Positions 13,937 to 22,729 of a stretch of DNA of 33,553 bases are shown piece by piece. The stretch's first letter is position 1; each line of letters opens with the position of its first letter. Below the pieces are notes generated by a model. That model was not told where the DNA came from. It saw only the letters and a program-made list of their open reading frames with translations, and made no database searches. Source of the DNA: Clostridia bacterium. Its GTDB lineage: Bacteria > Bacillota > Clostridia > Christensenellales > Borkfalkiaceae. The stretch is taken from the NCBI GenBank assembly GCA_900770185.1, contig CAAGJM010000020.1, forward strand, positions 1 through 33,553, in the 5' to 3' direction. The translations under genes and the position numbers were made by a program.

Positions 13937-15322
13937 TTAAATCTCCTTTATTCCGAACGAGTTCATAACGATTTTTCTCGCCTCGGTTATATCTTTTATT
14001 TCTTTTGAACTTATCGCCTGACACAAAACGTTGCCGACGGCAGTGCCTTCGGTGGGTCCCGTCAGAACTTTAAGCCCCGTATATTTTTTGGTAAGTTCGT
14101 TTAAATACCTGTCTTTACTGCCGCCGCCCACGATATTAAGCGAAGTGAACTTCACCCCGACGATTTCTTCCGTCTTTTTAACGGTATCGGCATAAAGCAA
14201 CGCCAAACTGTTGTAAACTACGTTCATGACTTCGCCCACCGTTTCGGGTACGCGGTCGCCCTTTTCGCGGGCGTAACTTTTAACCGCTTCTATCATACTG
14301 TCGGGCGCTAAAAAGCGTTTGTCGTTCAAATCAACCACGGTTTTTATATCGCTTGCGGCGATTGCAAGGTTCATTAAATCTTCATAGCCGTACTTATCGT
14401 TAAGCTCTTTTTTAATGTTTTGTATCGTCCACATTCCGGTTATGTTCTTTAAAAAGCGTATGGTGTCGTTATATCCGCCCTCGTTCGTCATATTGAATTT
14501 AAGGGCCTTTTCGTTCGTTATAGGCTTTTTTAACTCGGTACCGAGAAGCGACCAGGTGCCGCTCGAAATGTAAAGCGGGGTATCGTCAAGCGACGGGACA
14601 GCCATAACCGCGCTTGCGGTGTCATGCTCCGCAACCACGACGACGTTTGCGTCAAACCCCACGTAATTTTTAACTTCTTCGGTAAACCTGCCTAAAATAT
14701 GACCGGGTTTAACGATTTTTGAGAATATTTTCTCGGGTAAGCCGAGAGTTTTCAATATGCTTTTATCCCAGTCGCGAGTTTCGGCGTTTAAGAGGGCGGT
14801 TGTAGACGCGTCTGAATATTCGTTCGCCATAACGCCCGTTAAATAATAGTTCATAAGGTCGGGAACCATTAAAAACTTTTCGGCTTTTTTTAGTTTACCC
14901 GAAAGCTTATCGGCATAAAGCTGATAAACGGTGTTAAAAGTGCATTTTTGTATGCCCGTTTTAGAATATAGCTCTTTAAACGGCAAAATTTCTTCCGTTT
15001 TTTCGGGTATACCGTCGGTGCGGCTCGAACGGTAAGAGTAAACGTCGCCCAAAACCGCGCCGTCTTTATCGAGAAGCGCATAGTCTACGCCCCACGTGTC
15101 TATACCGACGGAGTACGGGGTTAAGCCTAACTTAGCGCACTCTTTAAGCCCGTTTAAAATGTCGGTATATAACTTCTTTACGTTCCAACATAGCGCGCCG
15201 CCGCACTTTTCCGCCCCGTTTTTAAAGCGGTAAATTTCTTTCAGTTCGACTTTGCCCCCCTCAACCTTGGCCAGAATATGCCTGCCGCTCGACGCGCCTA
15301 TATCAATCGCAAGATAATACAT
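13937..15322 (-). CDS. rhaB: Rhamnulokinase
   Basis: This 461-residue FGGY-family sugar kinase phosphorylates L-rhamnulose with ATP. The N-terminal phosphate motif is IDIGASSGR (6-14), the substrate region includes GIDTWGVDYALLD (73-85), and the C-terminal half has SSGTWSLLGTEL and the nucleotide-binding NIVGGGSKDRYLN segment. It is slightly shorter than the 489 residues of E. coli RhaB. It is first in the rhaB-rhaA-rhaD operon, with a strong AAGGAG six bases before the ATG. The divergent gene at 15554 encodes an AraC-type regulator, and the 231-base gap holds a symmetric control region. The gene order and the lack of an adjacent rhaT-like transporter suggest uptake is handled elsewhere, perhaps by the ABC system to the right. 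Confidence 0.95.
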   Translation of the reverse strand: MYYLAIDIGASSGRHILAKVEGGKVELKEIYRFKNGAEKCGGALCWNVKKLYTDILNGLKECAKLGLTPYSVGIDTWGVDYALLDKDGAVLGDVYSYRSSRTDGIPEKTEEILPFKELYSKTGIQKCTFNTVYQLYADKLSGKLKKAEKFLMVPDLMNYYLTGVMANEYSDASTTALLNAETRDWDKSILKTLGLPEKIFSKIVKPGHILGRFTEEVKNYVGFDANVVVVAEHDTASAVMAVPSLDDTPLYISSGTWSLLGTELKKPITNEKALKFNMTNEGGYNDTIRFLKNITGMWTIQNIKKELNDKYGYEDLMNLAIAASDIKTVVDLNDKRFLAPDSMIEAVKSYAREKGDRVPETVGEVMNVVYNSLALLYADTVKKTEEIVGVKFTSLNIVGGGSKDRYLNELTKKYTGLKVLTGPTEGTAVGNVLCQAISSKEIKDITEARKIVMNSFGIKEI

Positions 15323-15375
15323 TAAATTCTCCTTATAAGCAATTTTGAAAAACGCCCGTATAATATGCGCCTTTA

Positions 15376-15399
15376 TACTATTGCCATACTCTTATTGTA
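15376..15399 (-). promoter_or_regulatory. rhaB promoter -10 with operator-like word
   Basis: On the minus strand TACAAT is followed by exactly 9 nt and then GCAATAGTA. No recognisable -35 lies 16-18 bases upstream, which fits a promoter that needs an activator. An alternative weak promoter (ATGGCA, 16 bases, TATTAT at 15360-15387) overlaps the same word. Confidence 0.6.
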
Positions 15400-15430
15400 T
15401 CACTGTTTTTAATATATTTCTATATCAAAT

Positions 15431-15457
15431 ATGCAAAATATTGTAATTTTTATGCAA
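15431..15457. promoter_or_regulatory. Two-turn direct repeat, candidate AraC-type binding site
   Basis: ATGCAA at 15431-15436 and 15452-15457 are 21 bases apart, two helical turns, the usual spacing for the two contacts of AraC-type DNA-binding domains. The second copy ends 4 nt before the TTGACA of the regulator promoter. Measured from the predicted rhaB start (about 15387), the first copy lies near -45 and the second near -66. Confidence 0.5.
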
Positions 15458-15461
15458 TCGG

Positions 15462-15508
15462 TTGACACGGCGGAGAATTTGTTTTACAGTTGAATAAAAG
15501 CAATAGTA
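15462..15508 (+). promoter_or_regulatory. Promoter of the divergent araC-type gene with downstream operator-like word
   Basis: TTGACA (15462-15467), exactly 17 bases, TACAGT (15485-15490), then exactly 9 nt and GCAATAGTA (15500-15508). The perfect -35 suggests basal expression of the regulator. The word just after the predicted start near 15497 is well placed for self-repression. Confidence 0.7.
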
Positions 15509-15553
15509 AAAACGGGTTAAACCCATAAAACCCGACGATAAGGGCTACATAAC

Positions 15554-16369
15554 ATGCACCAAAGACTTTTATACACCGGCAAAACGCCGACCGAACTTAT
15601 TTACGTATCGAAAACCAACCTTGAAAAAGACTTTGTCCCCGTAATGCACTCCCATTTGAATACCGAAATTCTGTTCGTTACAGAAGGGAGCGGATATCTT
15701 ATCGGAAACGACAAAAAATATCGCTTGAATAAGGGCGACGGGGTAATTATAAGGGGCAGCGTTATGCACCGCGAAGAGCGTGACGAAAACAGAAACATGG
15801 AGTTTTACGCCGTCGGCGTGAGCGACTTCGGGTTTAGCGGCAGCGACGACGGAATTAAGGCGTTTACGGCATTTGTTTCCGACTCTAAAACGCTGGCGGT
15901 TTTGTTCAGCGCGCTTATGGACGAAATGAAGCGAGCCGCCCCGCTTTGGGAAACGGTCGCGGCTTCGTACGTGAACGTTATAACCGCGCTTGCGTCAAGA
16001 TACACGGGGGCTCAAAAAGGCGTTAAAGAAGTTTACGGCACCGGGCTTACCGCTTGCGCAAAACGAATTATCGAGAGCAAGTTTTATTCGCCCGTCAAGG
16101 CGGAAGACGTAGCCGCCGTCCTTTCCGTTTCCTACTCTACCCTTATACACACTTTTAAGCGGGAAACGGGCATGACCATAACCGATTATAAAACTTTGTG
16201 CCGCATAAACGAAGCAAAGTCGCTTTTAACGCTGACGGACATGAGCATTAACCAAATCGCTTTGAACGTGGGCTTTGGCACGAACACTTATTTTACCAAA
16301 ACTTTCCGCGAAAACGTCGGCTTAACCCCTAAACAGTATCGCGACCGAGCGGAAACGAACAAGGGGTAA
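15554..16369 (+). CDS. AraC-family regulator, probable rhamnose regulator
   Basis: This 271-residue protein has an N-terminal cupin sensor (FVPVMHSHLNTEILFVTEGSG at about 27-47 with the paired histidines of the fold, then NKGDGVIIRGSVMHREER) and a C-terminal AraC DNA-binding domain. The first helix-turn-helix is near KAEDVAAVLSVSYSTLIHTF and the second near MSINQIALNVGFGTNTYFTK, followed by the family signature GLTPKQYR. Being divergent from rhaB and sharing its control region, it most likely senses L-rhamnose or a pathway intermediate and controls rhaBAD and itself. This is a role like RhaS or RhaR, although orthology is not claimed. AAGGG lies nine bases before the ATG. It ends shortly before a bidirectional terminator. 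Confidence 0.92.
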   Translation: MHQRLLYTGKTPTELIYVSKTNLEKDFVPVMHSHLNTEILFVTEGSGYLIGNDKKYRLNKGDGVIIRGSVMHREERDENRNMEFYAVGVSDFGFSGSDDGIKAFTAFVSDSKTLAVLFSALMDEMKRAAPLWETVAASYVNVITALASRYTGAQKGVKEVYGTGLTACAKRIIESKFYSPVKAEDVAAVLSVSYSTLIHTFKRETGMTITDYKTLCRINEAKSLLTLTDMSINQIALNVGFGTNTYFTKTFRENVGLTPKQYRDRAETNKG

Positions 16370-16428
16370 TATTGCGTAAGCAGTTAATCGCGGGCGGGTT
16401 TTAGCGCATGACGCAAACTTAACGTAAA

Positions 16429-16446
16429 GAAGGGGCTTGCTCCTTC
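16429..16446. repeat. Short hairpin repeat
   Basis: GAAGG-GGCTTGCT-CCTTC is a hairpin whose core (GGCTTGCTCC) matches the opposite strand of the element at 2759-2778, while the arms differ and still pair. It lies in the short gap after the regulator gene. Confidence 0.45.
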
Positions 16447-16485
16447 CGCTTCTAACCACTAATCGCTACTTTATATCCGATAAAA

Positions 16486-16523
16486 ACAAAAAAGCCGTTA
16501 CTCGAGAGTAACGACTTTTTGTT
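16486..16523. terminator. Bidirectional terminator between the regulator and the DUF4838 operon
   Basis: Stem AAAAG-C-CGTTACTC with GAGTAACG-A-CTTTT is flanked by A-rich sequence on the left and CTTTTTGTTTG on the right. It serves the plus-strand regulator and ends the long minus-strand operon. Confidence 0.85.
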
Positions 16524-16532
16524 TGTTCAATT

Positions 16533-19500
16533 TTAGCCGAGTTCACTGCGAAGCGTAGCTATAAACGATTCGACTTGTTTAGCGCCGTTCTTACCGCTGT
16601 TGTTGAACTGGGTAAGGTTGCCGATACGGGCATAAGTTTCAAACTCGTCAACCATCGTATTCAATTCTTCGTTGCTGAATTCCATCTTGTAGTTTTTAAG
16701 CAACATATAGCGATAGAATAACGATTCGACCTGTACCCTGTCGTAATAGGTCTGGTACTTTTCTTCAGTGTCCTTAGCGGCGTCAAGCGCGGCAATTGCC
16801 TGCGTGAAGAAGCCTTTAAGTTTCTGAACGGTGTTGAACGGGAACCATTTCGGCTGAGTGAAGATTTCGTAAATATAGCCGTGATAGGTTACGGTGGCGC
16901 CGTCTTCGTTCACGAAGCCGTTTAATTCCGTCTTGCCGTCGGGGGAGGTATACTTAACGTCCGCCGCCTGCATATAGCACCTTAAAAAGTTGAAGTATGC
17001 CCACATTGCGTCGTACGCTTCGGGACCGTAATAGTGTTTAAAGAAGTCCTGAATAAGCCATTCGACGTCCTGATCCATATCCCACATAAGTTGAGCGCGG
17101 AGATAAATCATTAACGCGAAGAACGACGTGCCCGACGTATGCGCGGGAAGCTGAGTCAAAAGTTCGGTAACGTTATTTTCACGATAGTAGTAGAAATCGT
17201 CCTGAATAACGCCCCAATCGGGATACGGGGAAATATAGTCCGAGAAGGTAGTGCCGTAATCCCAAACCGCAAAATTTTCAGCTATTTCTTTCCATGACTT
17301 GAACGCTTCGTTAGCCTGGCTGTTGTAATCGGACTCGTAGTGAGTGTGCATGTTGACCGACGATATGGGCGCGATACGGATAATGATATCTTCGTCGCAC
17401 TTCAAGTCGTCGTAATCGCCGTCACCGTCGTAGTCGTAGGGAACCCTGGTGTATTCGCCGGTCGTATCGTCCCTCGTGGTGGGTGCTTCGATGGTGTAAA
17501 GGTAAGCGAAGAAGGAAAGTTTTATAACTCTGTTTTTATCTCTTTCGCTTACGGGTTCAACCCCGGGGAGCTCTTCGCCGTTCTGCCAAGCCCTTATATT
17601 CTTTTGAAGGGCTTTCGCAAGCAATACCATCTGACCCGAATACCTTATTTTTTCAACCTGCGGGGTGCATTTTTCGCATTTGCACTGATAGGTACTGTTA
17701 TCGTTAATACCAAGCATGAATACGCGTGCGTTGGGGTTTTTAACGATATACCCTATAAGGTTTTTGGTCATTTCGTCAAGCGGCTTGATATCGTCGGGGC
17801 GAAGCCTTATATCGACGCCGTCAAAGTTTGCCTGATTATATTCGTCGACGAGGATTATTCTGCCGCTGTTCTGATGGGTATAGTAACTGCCGTTCAAGTT
17901 TCTGATAACGGGGGTTACCGATTTAAGCAATTCTTCGTGGTCGGTCGTTTTAAACGCTTCATAACCGACGGGAACGTAAGACGCCGTTCCGCCAACGTTC
18001 AAGACGTAAGCGATATCGCCTTCGTTAAAGGTAATAAAGTTTTCGGTTGCTTCAGCCGCGGCGGGAGTTAAAGTGAAGTCGCTGTTGACGATGAAGTTAT
18101 TGCCGCTGAGCTGAACTTCGCCGACTTTAGTGGTTGCGTCAACGGTTATTTTCTTATAATCGACAAACTCTAAAAGAGATTCATTCGCCGCGACGTCAAA
18201 ATCAGCATAATCGACGGGGATATAAGACGTATTTCCGCCGACGGTTAAGACATAACATGTGTTGCCCGCCGCAAAAGTAATTGCGCCTTCGGTTTCAGCA
18301 GTCGCCGCGGTCAAAGTAAAGTCGCTGTTTACGGTGAAGTAATTGCCTATTAAAGCGGTTTCGCCTACTTTGGTGGTTGCGTCAACGGTTATAGTCTTAT
18401 AAACTTTGGTTAAAAGTGCTTTGTTTTCGTCAACTTCTACGTCAAACCCTTCGTAATCAACCGGGATATAAGAAGTTTTACCGTCAATAGTCAATTCGTA
18501 GCAAACGGTGCCTTCTTCAAAGGCAATGGTCATATCCTTGGCTAAAGTAAAGTCCCCGTTTACGGTGAATTTGTTTCCGACGAGTTTAACGCCGTTAAGT
18601 TCGGTATCCGCTTTTATAACTTTGGTTTCGTAAGCGTAATTAAACTGAGCGGGTTTTTCATAAACAAAGCCGCTTGCGGTTTCCAAAAGGTTGATATCCT
18701 CGCCCGGGATAAAGCCCGTAACGGGAGCGTAAGTTCCGTCGCCGAACTTATAGGTATCCATATAGTCCGCTTTTTTAACGACGTAACTGTATTGGTTTTC
18801 AAGAACGGTTGCAACGCACATCTGCCCCGTTCTGTACCCACCGTCGCCGGAATACCAGTTGCCGTGACCGCCTTTAACGTATACGTTGAAATCAAGAAGT
18901 TCGCCGCACAAAGATTGGTCGCTTAACTTCCAGGCGCCGCCTTCCATGCCGCCCGCTATGCTTGCGCCTTGCGAGCCGTGTTGACGAACGCGCATCATGT
19001 AGATAATGTTGCCCGCGTTGGTAGCCGTATCTAAGTAACGGCTCTCGAATTCGGGCCTGTCGATGACGTCCATCTTTTTAACGGTTCTTTGCGGATCCTT
19101 GCATATAGCCCACTCGTCTTTATAGTAAAAACGGTAGTCCATATTTCTTTCAAGGAAGCCGTATGCGCCGTAAACCTTGCCGTTGTTGCCGACTGCGTTT
19201 ATAACCACGGTGTTGCCGATGGTTTTGATTACGAAGCCGTCAAGTCCGATAAACTGTTGAGTAAAGACCTTTTCGCCGTTATAAGCGTCGTTTTTAATGT
19301 CGGTCTGGTTGAATATTTTGGTATCGCCGATAGAGATATACTTACTGTTAAAGTCGTAAGAGCCGTCTTCTTTATAAGTAATTTCGCTGTCGTCGATAAC
19401 TTCGAACTTTATGCCGGTAGCGTCGTTCATAAAGAACTTTAACTCGCTTGCGGCCATATCTTCGGTATCTTTATTAACGGACTCTGCGGGGACGACTATT

Positions 19501-19742
19501 TTGTAGTCGGTTGCGCCGTCTTTATAAAGGAAGGTATCGGTTTCTTCGATATCGTTCTTGGTGTTGTCTTCCCCGTTGTTGAACTTCTTCTCGTTAAGCG
19601 CGTCGCCGCCCTTAACGGTATTATCGATAACGGTCTTATCGTCTTTTTTGCCGAATTTGAATTCGACGTTACAAGCCGTCATCGAAAATGCTAAACCCAC
19701 GCCCATAAGAAGGCTTAATAATTTAACAAATTTTTTATTCAT
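16533..19742 (-). CDS. DUF4838 lipoprotein, glycosidase-like, with three inserted tandem repeats
   Basis: The 1069-residue protein has a lipoprotein signal (SMTAC, lipidated C24). Residues 75-225 resemble the small alpha/beta domain that precedes the barrel in GH20/GH67-like enzymes (AASELKFFMNDATG, then GKVYGAYGFLERNMDYRFYY). It is followed by RPEFESR (229-235), a common entry to the barrel. The DUF4838 part resumes at about 610 with RLRPDD (647-651), LGINDNSTYQ and the cysteine cluster CKCEKC (687-692), and runs to about 960. Between them, residues 373-609 are three tandem repeats of about 78 residues. DUF4838 proteins are presumed polysaccharide-active, but catalysis is unproven. It is last in the operon, with GGGGG before the ATG, 11 nt after the previous stop. 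Confidence 0.88.
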   Translation of the reverse strand: MNKKFVKLLSLLMGVGLAFSMTACNVEFKFGKKDDKTVIDNTVKGGDALNEKKFNNGEDNTKNDIEETDTFLYKDGATDYKIVVPAESVNKDTEDMAASELKFFMNDATGIKFEVIDDSEITYKEDGSYDFNSKYISIGDTKIFNQTDIKNDAYNGEKVFTQQFIGLDGFVIKTIGNTVVINAVGNNGKVYGAYGFLERNMDYRFYYKDEWAICKDPQRTVKKMDVIDRPEFESRYLDTATNAGNIIYMMRVRQHGSQGASIAGGMEGGAWKLSDQSLCGELLDFNVYVKGGHGNWYSGDGGYRTGQMCVATVLENQYSYVVKKADYMDTYKFGDGTYAPVTGFIPGEDINLLETASGFVYEKPAQFNYAYETKVIKADTELNGVKLVGNKFTVNGDFTLAKDMTIAFEEGTVCYELTIDGKTSYIPVDYEGFDVEVDENKALLTKVYKTITVDATTKVGETALIGNYFTVNSDFTLTAATAETEGAITFAAGNTCYVLTVGGNTSYIPVDYADFDVAANESLLEFVDYKKITVDATTKVGEVQLSGNNFIVNSDFTLTPAAAEATENFITFNEGDIAYVLNVGGTASYVPVGYEAFKTTDHEELLKSVTPVIRNLNGSYYTHQNSGRIILVDEYNQANFDGVDIRLRPDDIKPLDEMTKNLIGYIVKNPNARVFMLGINDNSTYQCKCEKCTPQVEKIRYSGQMVLLAKALQKNIRAWQNGEELPGVEPVSERDKNRVIKLSFFAYLYTIEAPTTRDDTTGEYTRVPYDYDGDGDYDDLKCDEDIIIRIAPISSVNMHTHYESDYNSQANEAFKSWKEIAENFAVWDYGTTFSDYISPYPDWGVIQDDFYYYRENNVTELLTQLPAHTSGTSFFALMIYLRAQLMWDMDQDVEWLIQDFFKHYYGPEAYDAMWAYFNFLRCYMQAADVKYTSPDGKTELNGFVNEDGATVTYHGYIYEIFTQPKWFPFNTVQKLKGFFTQAIAALDAAKDTEEKYQTYYDRVQVESLFYRYMLLKNYKMEFSNEELNTMVDEFETYARIGNLTQFNNSGKNGAKQVESFIATLRSELG
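17913..18626 (-). repeat. Three tandem repeats of about 78 codons inside the DUF4838 gene
   Basis: The units cover residues 373-448, 449-528 and 529-609. Each runs from a TxxG..L.GN.F.VN.DFTL block through a TF..G..CYVL.VGG..SYIPV block to a DY..F.V....LL tail. Units two and three share ITVDATTKVGE and VNSDFTLT and long runs of identical bases, such as TGGTTGCGTCAACGGTTAT near 18130 and 18372 on the plus strand. This indicates recent duplication. Confidence 0.85.
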
Positions 19743-19753
19743 ATATTACCCCC

Positions 19754-22711
19754 TTATGCTTCCTTAACCGTAAAGTCATAGTTTTTGATTACGTAGTTGC
19801 CGCTGCCGTCGCGAACGTAGAAGGTGAGTTTATAGTCACCCGCTATGACGAAGGTGTACCCGAAAGATATCCCTTTAACGCCGACCGTTTTAAATCCGAA
19901 CGACGGGGTTGTAAGATAAACGTAAACCGTCATATCTTCTTCTTTCGTGTTGTTATCGGTAACTTTGTATTCGGGAAGAACGAGTTTGTCGCCAACCTTG
20001 TACTGCGTTTTAACCTGACCTTTTATTTCAAGCACCGGGTCTATAAGGTCAACCGACTTGACGTTGAAGGTACGCCTTGCTTCTTTTGCGCCGCGTTCGT
20101 CCTTACTCCTGTACATTGCGACGTAAGTGCCGTATTTGGTAAGTTTTATTCTGTAATTTTTGTTCGCTTCGACGCCGCTTTGCGCACTGCCTATAATATA
20201 CGTGCCGTCGGGGTCTTTAACCGAAACGTAAACTTTACATTCGGGGCTGACCATGTCGGTTGCGGTCGCGCTCGGAATAATCACTTCGCTGTTAAAAGAG
20301 TTAAAGGTGTGAATGTGTTCGCTTAGCGTGATGATGGGGGCGATGTTATCGTCCAAAGCGGGGTCTTTTTCGGTAATCTTCGGCTGACCGACAAAGTCGG
20401 TGAACCTTACTTCAGAATAAGTTCCGGTTTCGGGGTTATAATCGAATTCTTCGAATATAACGTCTACGTAGCAACTGCCGCTCGTAAAACCGAGATATTC
20501 GCTGCCGTTATCGTACTTCGTCAGTTCCGCTAACAGTAACTGATTGCCGTCGTAAATATACTTGCCGAGTTTCATCTTAAGGTAAATTTCGGAATCGGTC
20601 GAAGAGTGATAAATCGAACTGTTCGTCTTGCCGGTTGTAAAGTTAGTGGTTACGAGCGATTTATCGTTGCTGAACGCCTGAATACGAATGGTAACCGCTT
20701 CGTTTACGTTCTTGCTGTCGGTAAGGCGAACGGCAATCGACTTGAAGTTGGTTTTATCTTTTTCTATATTAAGTCTTAAACTGAACGAAGATGCGCCTAT
20801 CGCGTTGATGAATTGAAGAGACGCGCCTTGCTCGGTAGGATTAAAGTACGCTTCTTTGTCGTCAACGTAAATGCTGGCCTTGCGGAAGTCGATATTCGTG
20901 TTGCCGCCGTACCTATAGAACAGGTCGGAGTAACTCGTAAGCTTGACGATTTCGACTTCGTAAACTTCCGATTCGGTTTCATATCCGCCGAGTTTGCTCG
21001 TAGCAACGTATTTTATATACACCTTGCTTGCGCTATCGGAAGGAGTAAAATAAATTTCGCCGTTTGCTTCGGTTACCGTTTTGCCGTCGGTAAAAGTTCC
21101 GTCTTCGCTGACAAGCGTAGTTACGGGCACTTCGGTTTTCGAGCCGGGAACGGAAGCGTAATCGTAAGCGGCAGGCACGTTTATATACAATTTATTGTTT
21201 GCTTTAACAGCCTTCGGCAAGAACGCGTTTTCGATAATGGGTTCTTTACTGACGGTCGCCAAAACATAATAAGTGTATTCTTTATCCGTACCGAGGTAGT
21301 CTTTTACGCGATAGCTTACGCAATATTTGCCCGCTACTTCGACCATAAATTCGTCGTTTAAAACCTCGACTTCTTTGGTCTTGTTGGCGTAGAATACTCT
21401 GCGTTCAACGTCAACCGTACCGCTTCCGCCCGTTACGGTGTACTTCGGTAAGGTTATCGTTTCGCCTATCGACGCATTTGGTTTTATCGTGCCGTTAAGA
21501 GCGAACACAAGTTCTTCAACGACGGGCAAAACCTCAACGTTAAGCGTGAGCGGAGCCGCAACGTTGTTAGCGGAGTCCGCTACGTTTACGGTTATCGTGT
21601 AAACGCCCTCTTTTACGGGAGTGAATCCTTTGATATATTTTTCGCCGTTCACGACGGTGGTTCCGTCGGGATCGACTACGGTATACGCTATTTCGTCGTT
21701 AAGAATACCTTCGACCACGTCGAACGCTTCTATCTCGCCGAAGGGATAGTAAGTGCCTTTCTCGCCTTTCGGAAGATTATCTGCGTCAAGCGCATTGGTT
21801 AAACTTAACTTCGGAGCGGTTTTATCTAAGATTTGTTCGCCGTTAAGGCTTTGTCCGAGTAAGCTTAAAAGTATAACGTTGCCGCTATCTTTGTTTAAGT
21901 CGTCAAAAGTAACGGAAAGCCTTACGTATTTGCTGTCAAACCCCTTAAAAAGAGTATCTGTGCCGGTCATGTGCGCGGCGTTATCGAGATCGCGCACGGT
22001 GCCGTAACTCGTGTTCGGCAAAGCGGTTTCGGGATAAAGCGTCGGATTTACGAGAACGGCGTTTTCTTTAGAATCCCACATAAACGCCATCGTTTTTATA
22101 GATGACCCGGTAAACGAAGCCGCAACGGGCGTTCCGCGGGGGGTGTCCATGATAATACTGTTTTTAGAGTGCCAGCCGCCCCAAGATATGGTATCCGTCC
22201 TTGCGGTTGCCCATGAAAGAGCTTTATCGTAAGAAGACGCAAACAGCTTCATTTCAATAAACTTGTTGCTGTTTTCGTAATCTTCAAGCCTTAACGTAGC
22301 CGCGCCGATTTCGTAAGCGGTTTCCGAGCCGCCCATAGATTCGGGCGCGATAAAAAACTCTATAAGGCTGTCGTTCATCGTAAGATTGTCGATGTATACT
22401 GGTTTTTTATAAGTGAGAGTCGTGGCAGCCGTAACGGTTACACCCAAGCCGACGTTTTCTTTAACGTTAGCCGAAGCCACACCGCCGAACGGACGGGTTT
22501 GCACACCGTTCGGCGTATAGGCGGGGGCGTTTGCCTGCGAAGTGAACGTCACCTCTCCCGTACTTTCTACGTCAAAAATCGTTTTCCAGTAATTCTGCGT
22601 GGTGGTTTCCGCGGTAGCCGCCTTTTTAGGTATGCCCGTTATCGCGAACGCACTCATCGAAAGGGCGAGCATACCGCCGAAAACCGATAGTAGAATACTT
22701 CTTCTCTTCAT
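19754..22711 (-). CDS. Secreted Ig-like protein with two copies of the operon's shared domain
   Basis: The predicted 985-residue protein begins with a Sec signal (MKRRSILLSVFGGMLALSMS, cut after about residue 34) and has no lipobox, LPXTG motif or C-terminal membrane helix. The shared domain appears at about 105-290 (IEFFIAP 117-123, FKGFDS 255-260, LLSLLGQSL 281-289) and at about 605-778 (LGFTSGSCYVDVIF 740-753, FTDFVGQP 770-777). Between and after are Ig- or PKD-like domains (for example 296-395, 788-887, 888-985), each ending in a Y.(V/A/F)..RD.GN or ADSANN type strand. The ATG at 22711 is chosen over an upstream GTG because GGAGG lies five bases before it. Its role is unknown, probably binding of an extracellular glycan or bridging the surface proteins and transporter. 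Confidence 0.85.
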   Translation of the reverse strand: MKRRSILLSVFGGMLALSMSAFAITGIPKKAATAETTTQNYWKTIFDVESTGEVTFTSQANAPAYTPNGVQTRPFGGVASANVKENVGLGVTVTAATTLTYKKPVYIDNLTMNDSLIEFFIAPESMGGSETAYEIGAATLRLEDYENSNKFIEMKLFASSYDKALSWATARTDTISWGGWHSKNSIIMDTPRGTPVAASFTGSSIKTMAFMWDSKENAVLVNPTLYPETALPNTSYGTVRDLDNAAHMTGTDTLFKGFDSKYVRLSVTFDDLNKDSGNVILLSLLGQSLNGEQILDKTAPKLSLTNALDADNLPKGEKGTYYPFGEIEAFDVVEGILNDEIAYTVVDPDGTTVVNGEKYIKGFTPVKEGVYTITVNVADSANNVAAPLTLNVEVLPVVEELVFALNGTIKPNASIGETITLPKYTVTGGSGTVDVERRVFYANKTKEVEVLNDEFMVEVAGKYCVSYRVKDYLGTDKEYTYYVLATVSKEPIIENAFLPKAVKANNKLYINVPAAYDYASVPGSKTEVPVTTLVSEDGTFTDGKTVTEANGEIYFTPSDSASKVYIKYVATSKLGGYETESEVYEVEIVKLTSYSDLFYRYGGNTNIDFRKASIYVDDKEAYFNPTEQGASLQFINAIGASSFSLRLNIEKDKTNFKSIAVRLTDSKNVNEAVTIRIQAFSNDKSLVTTNFTTGKTNSSIYHSSTDSEIYLKMKLGKYIYDGNQLLLAELTKYDNGSEYLGFTSGSCYVDVIFEEFDYNPETGTYSEVRFTDFVGQPKITEKDPALDDNIAPIITLSEHIHTFNSFNSEVIIPSATATDMVSPECKVYVSVKDPDGTYIIGSAQSGVEANKNYRIKLTKYGTYVAMYRSKDERGAKEARRTFNVKSVDLIDPVLEIKGQVKTQYKVGDKLVLPEYKVTDNNTKEEDMTVYVYLTTPSFGFKTVGVKGISFGYTFVIAGDYKLTFYVRDGSGNYVIKNYDFTVKEA

Positions 22712-22729
22712 ATTTTCCTCCACCTTGTT

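Noticed and set aside
17340..18071. 243-codon plus-strand open frame within the DUF4838 gene
   Set aside because: Antisense shadow; the minus-strand protein has a signal peptide, family motifs and a ribosome binding site.
20813..21361. 182-codon plus-strand open frame within the Ig-like protein gene
   Set aside because: Antisense shadow without features of its own.
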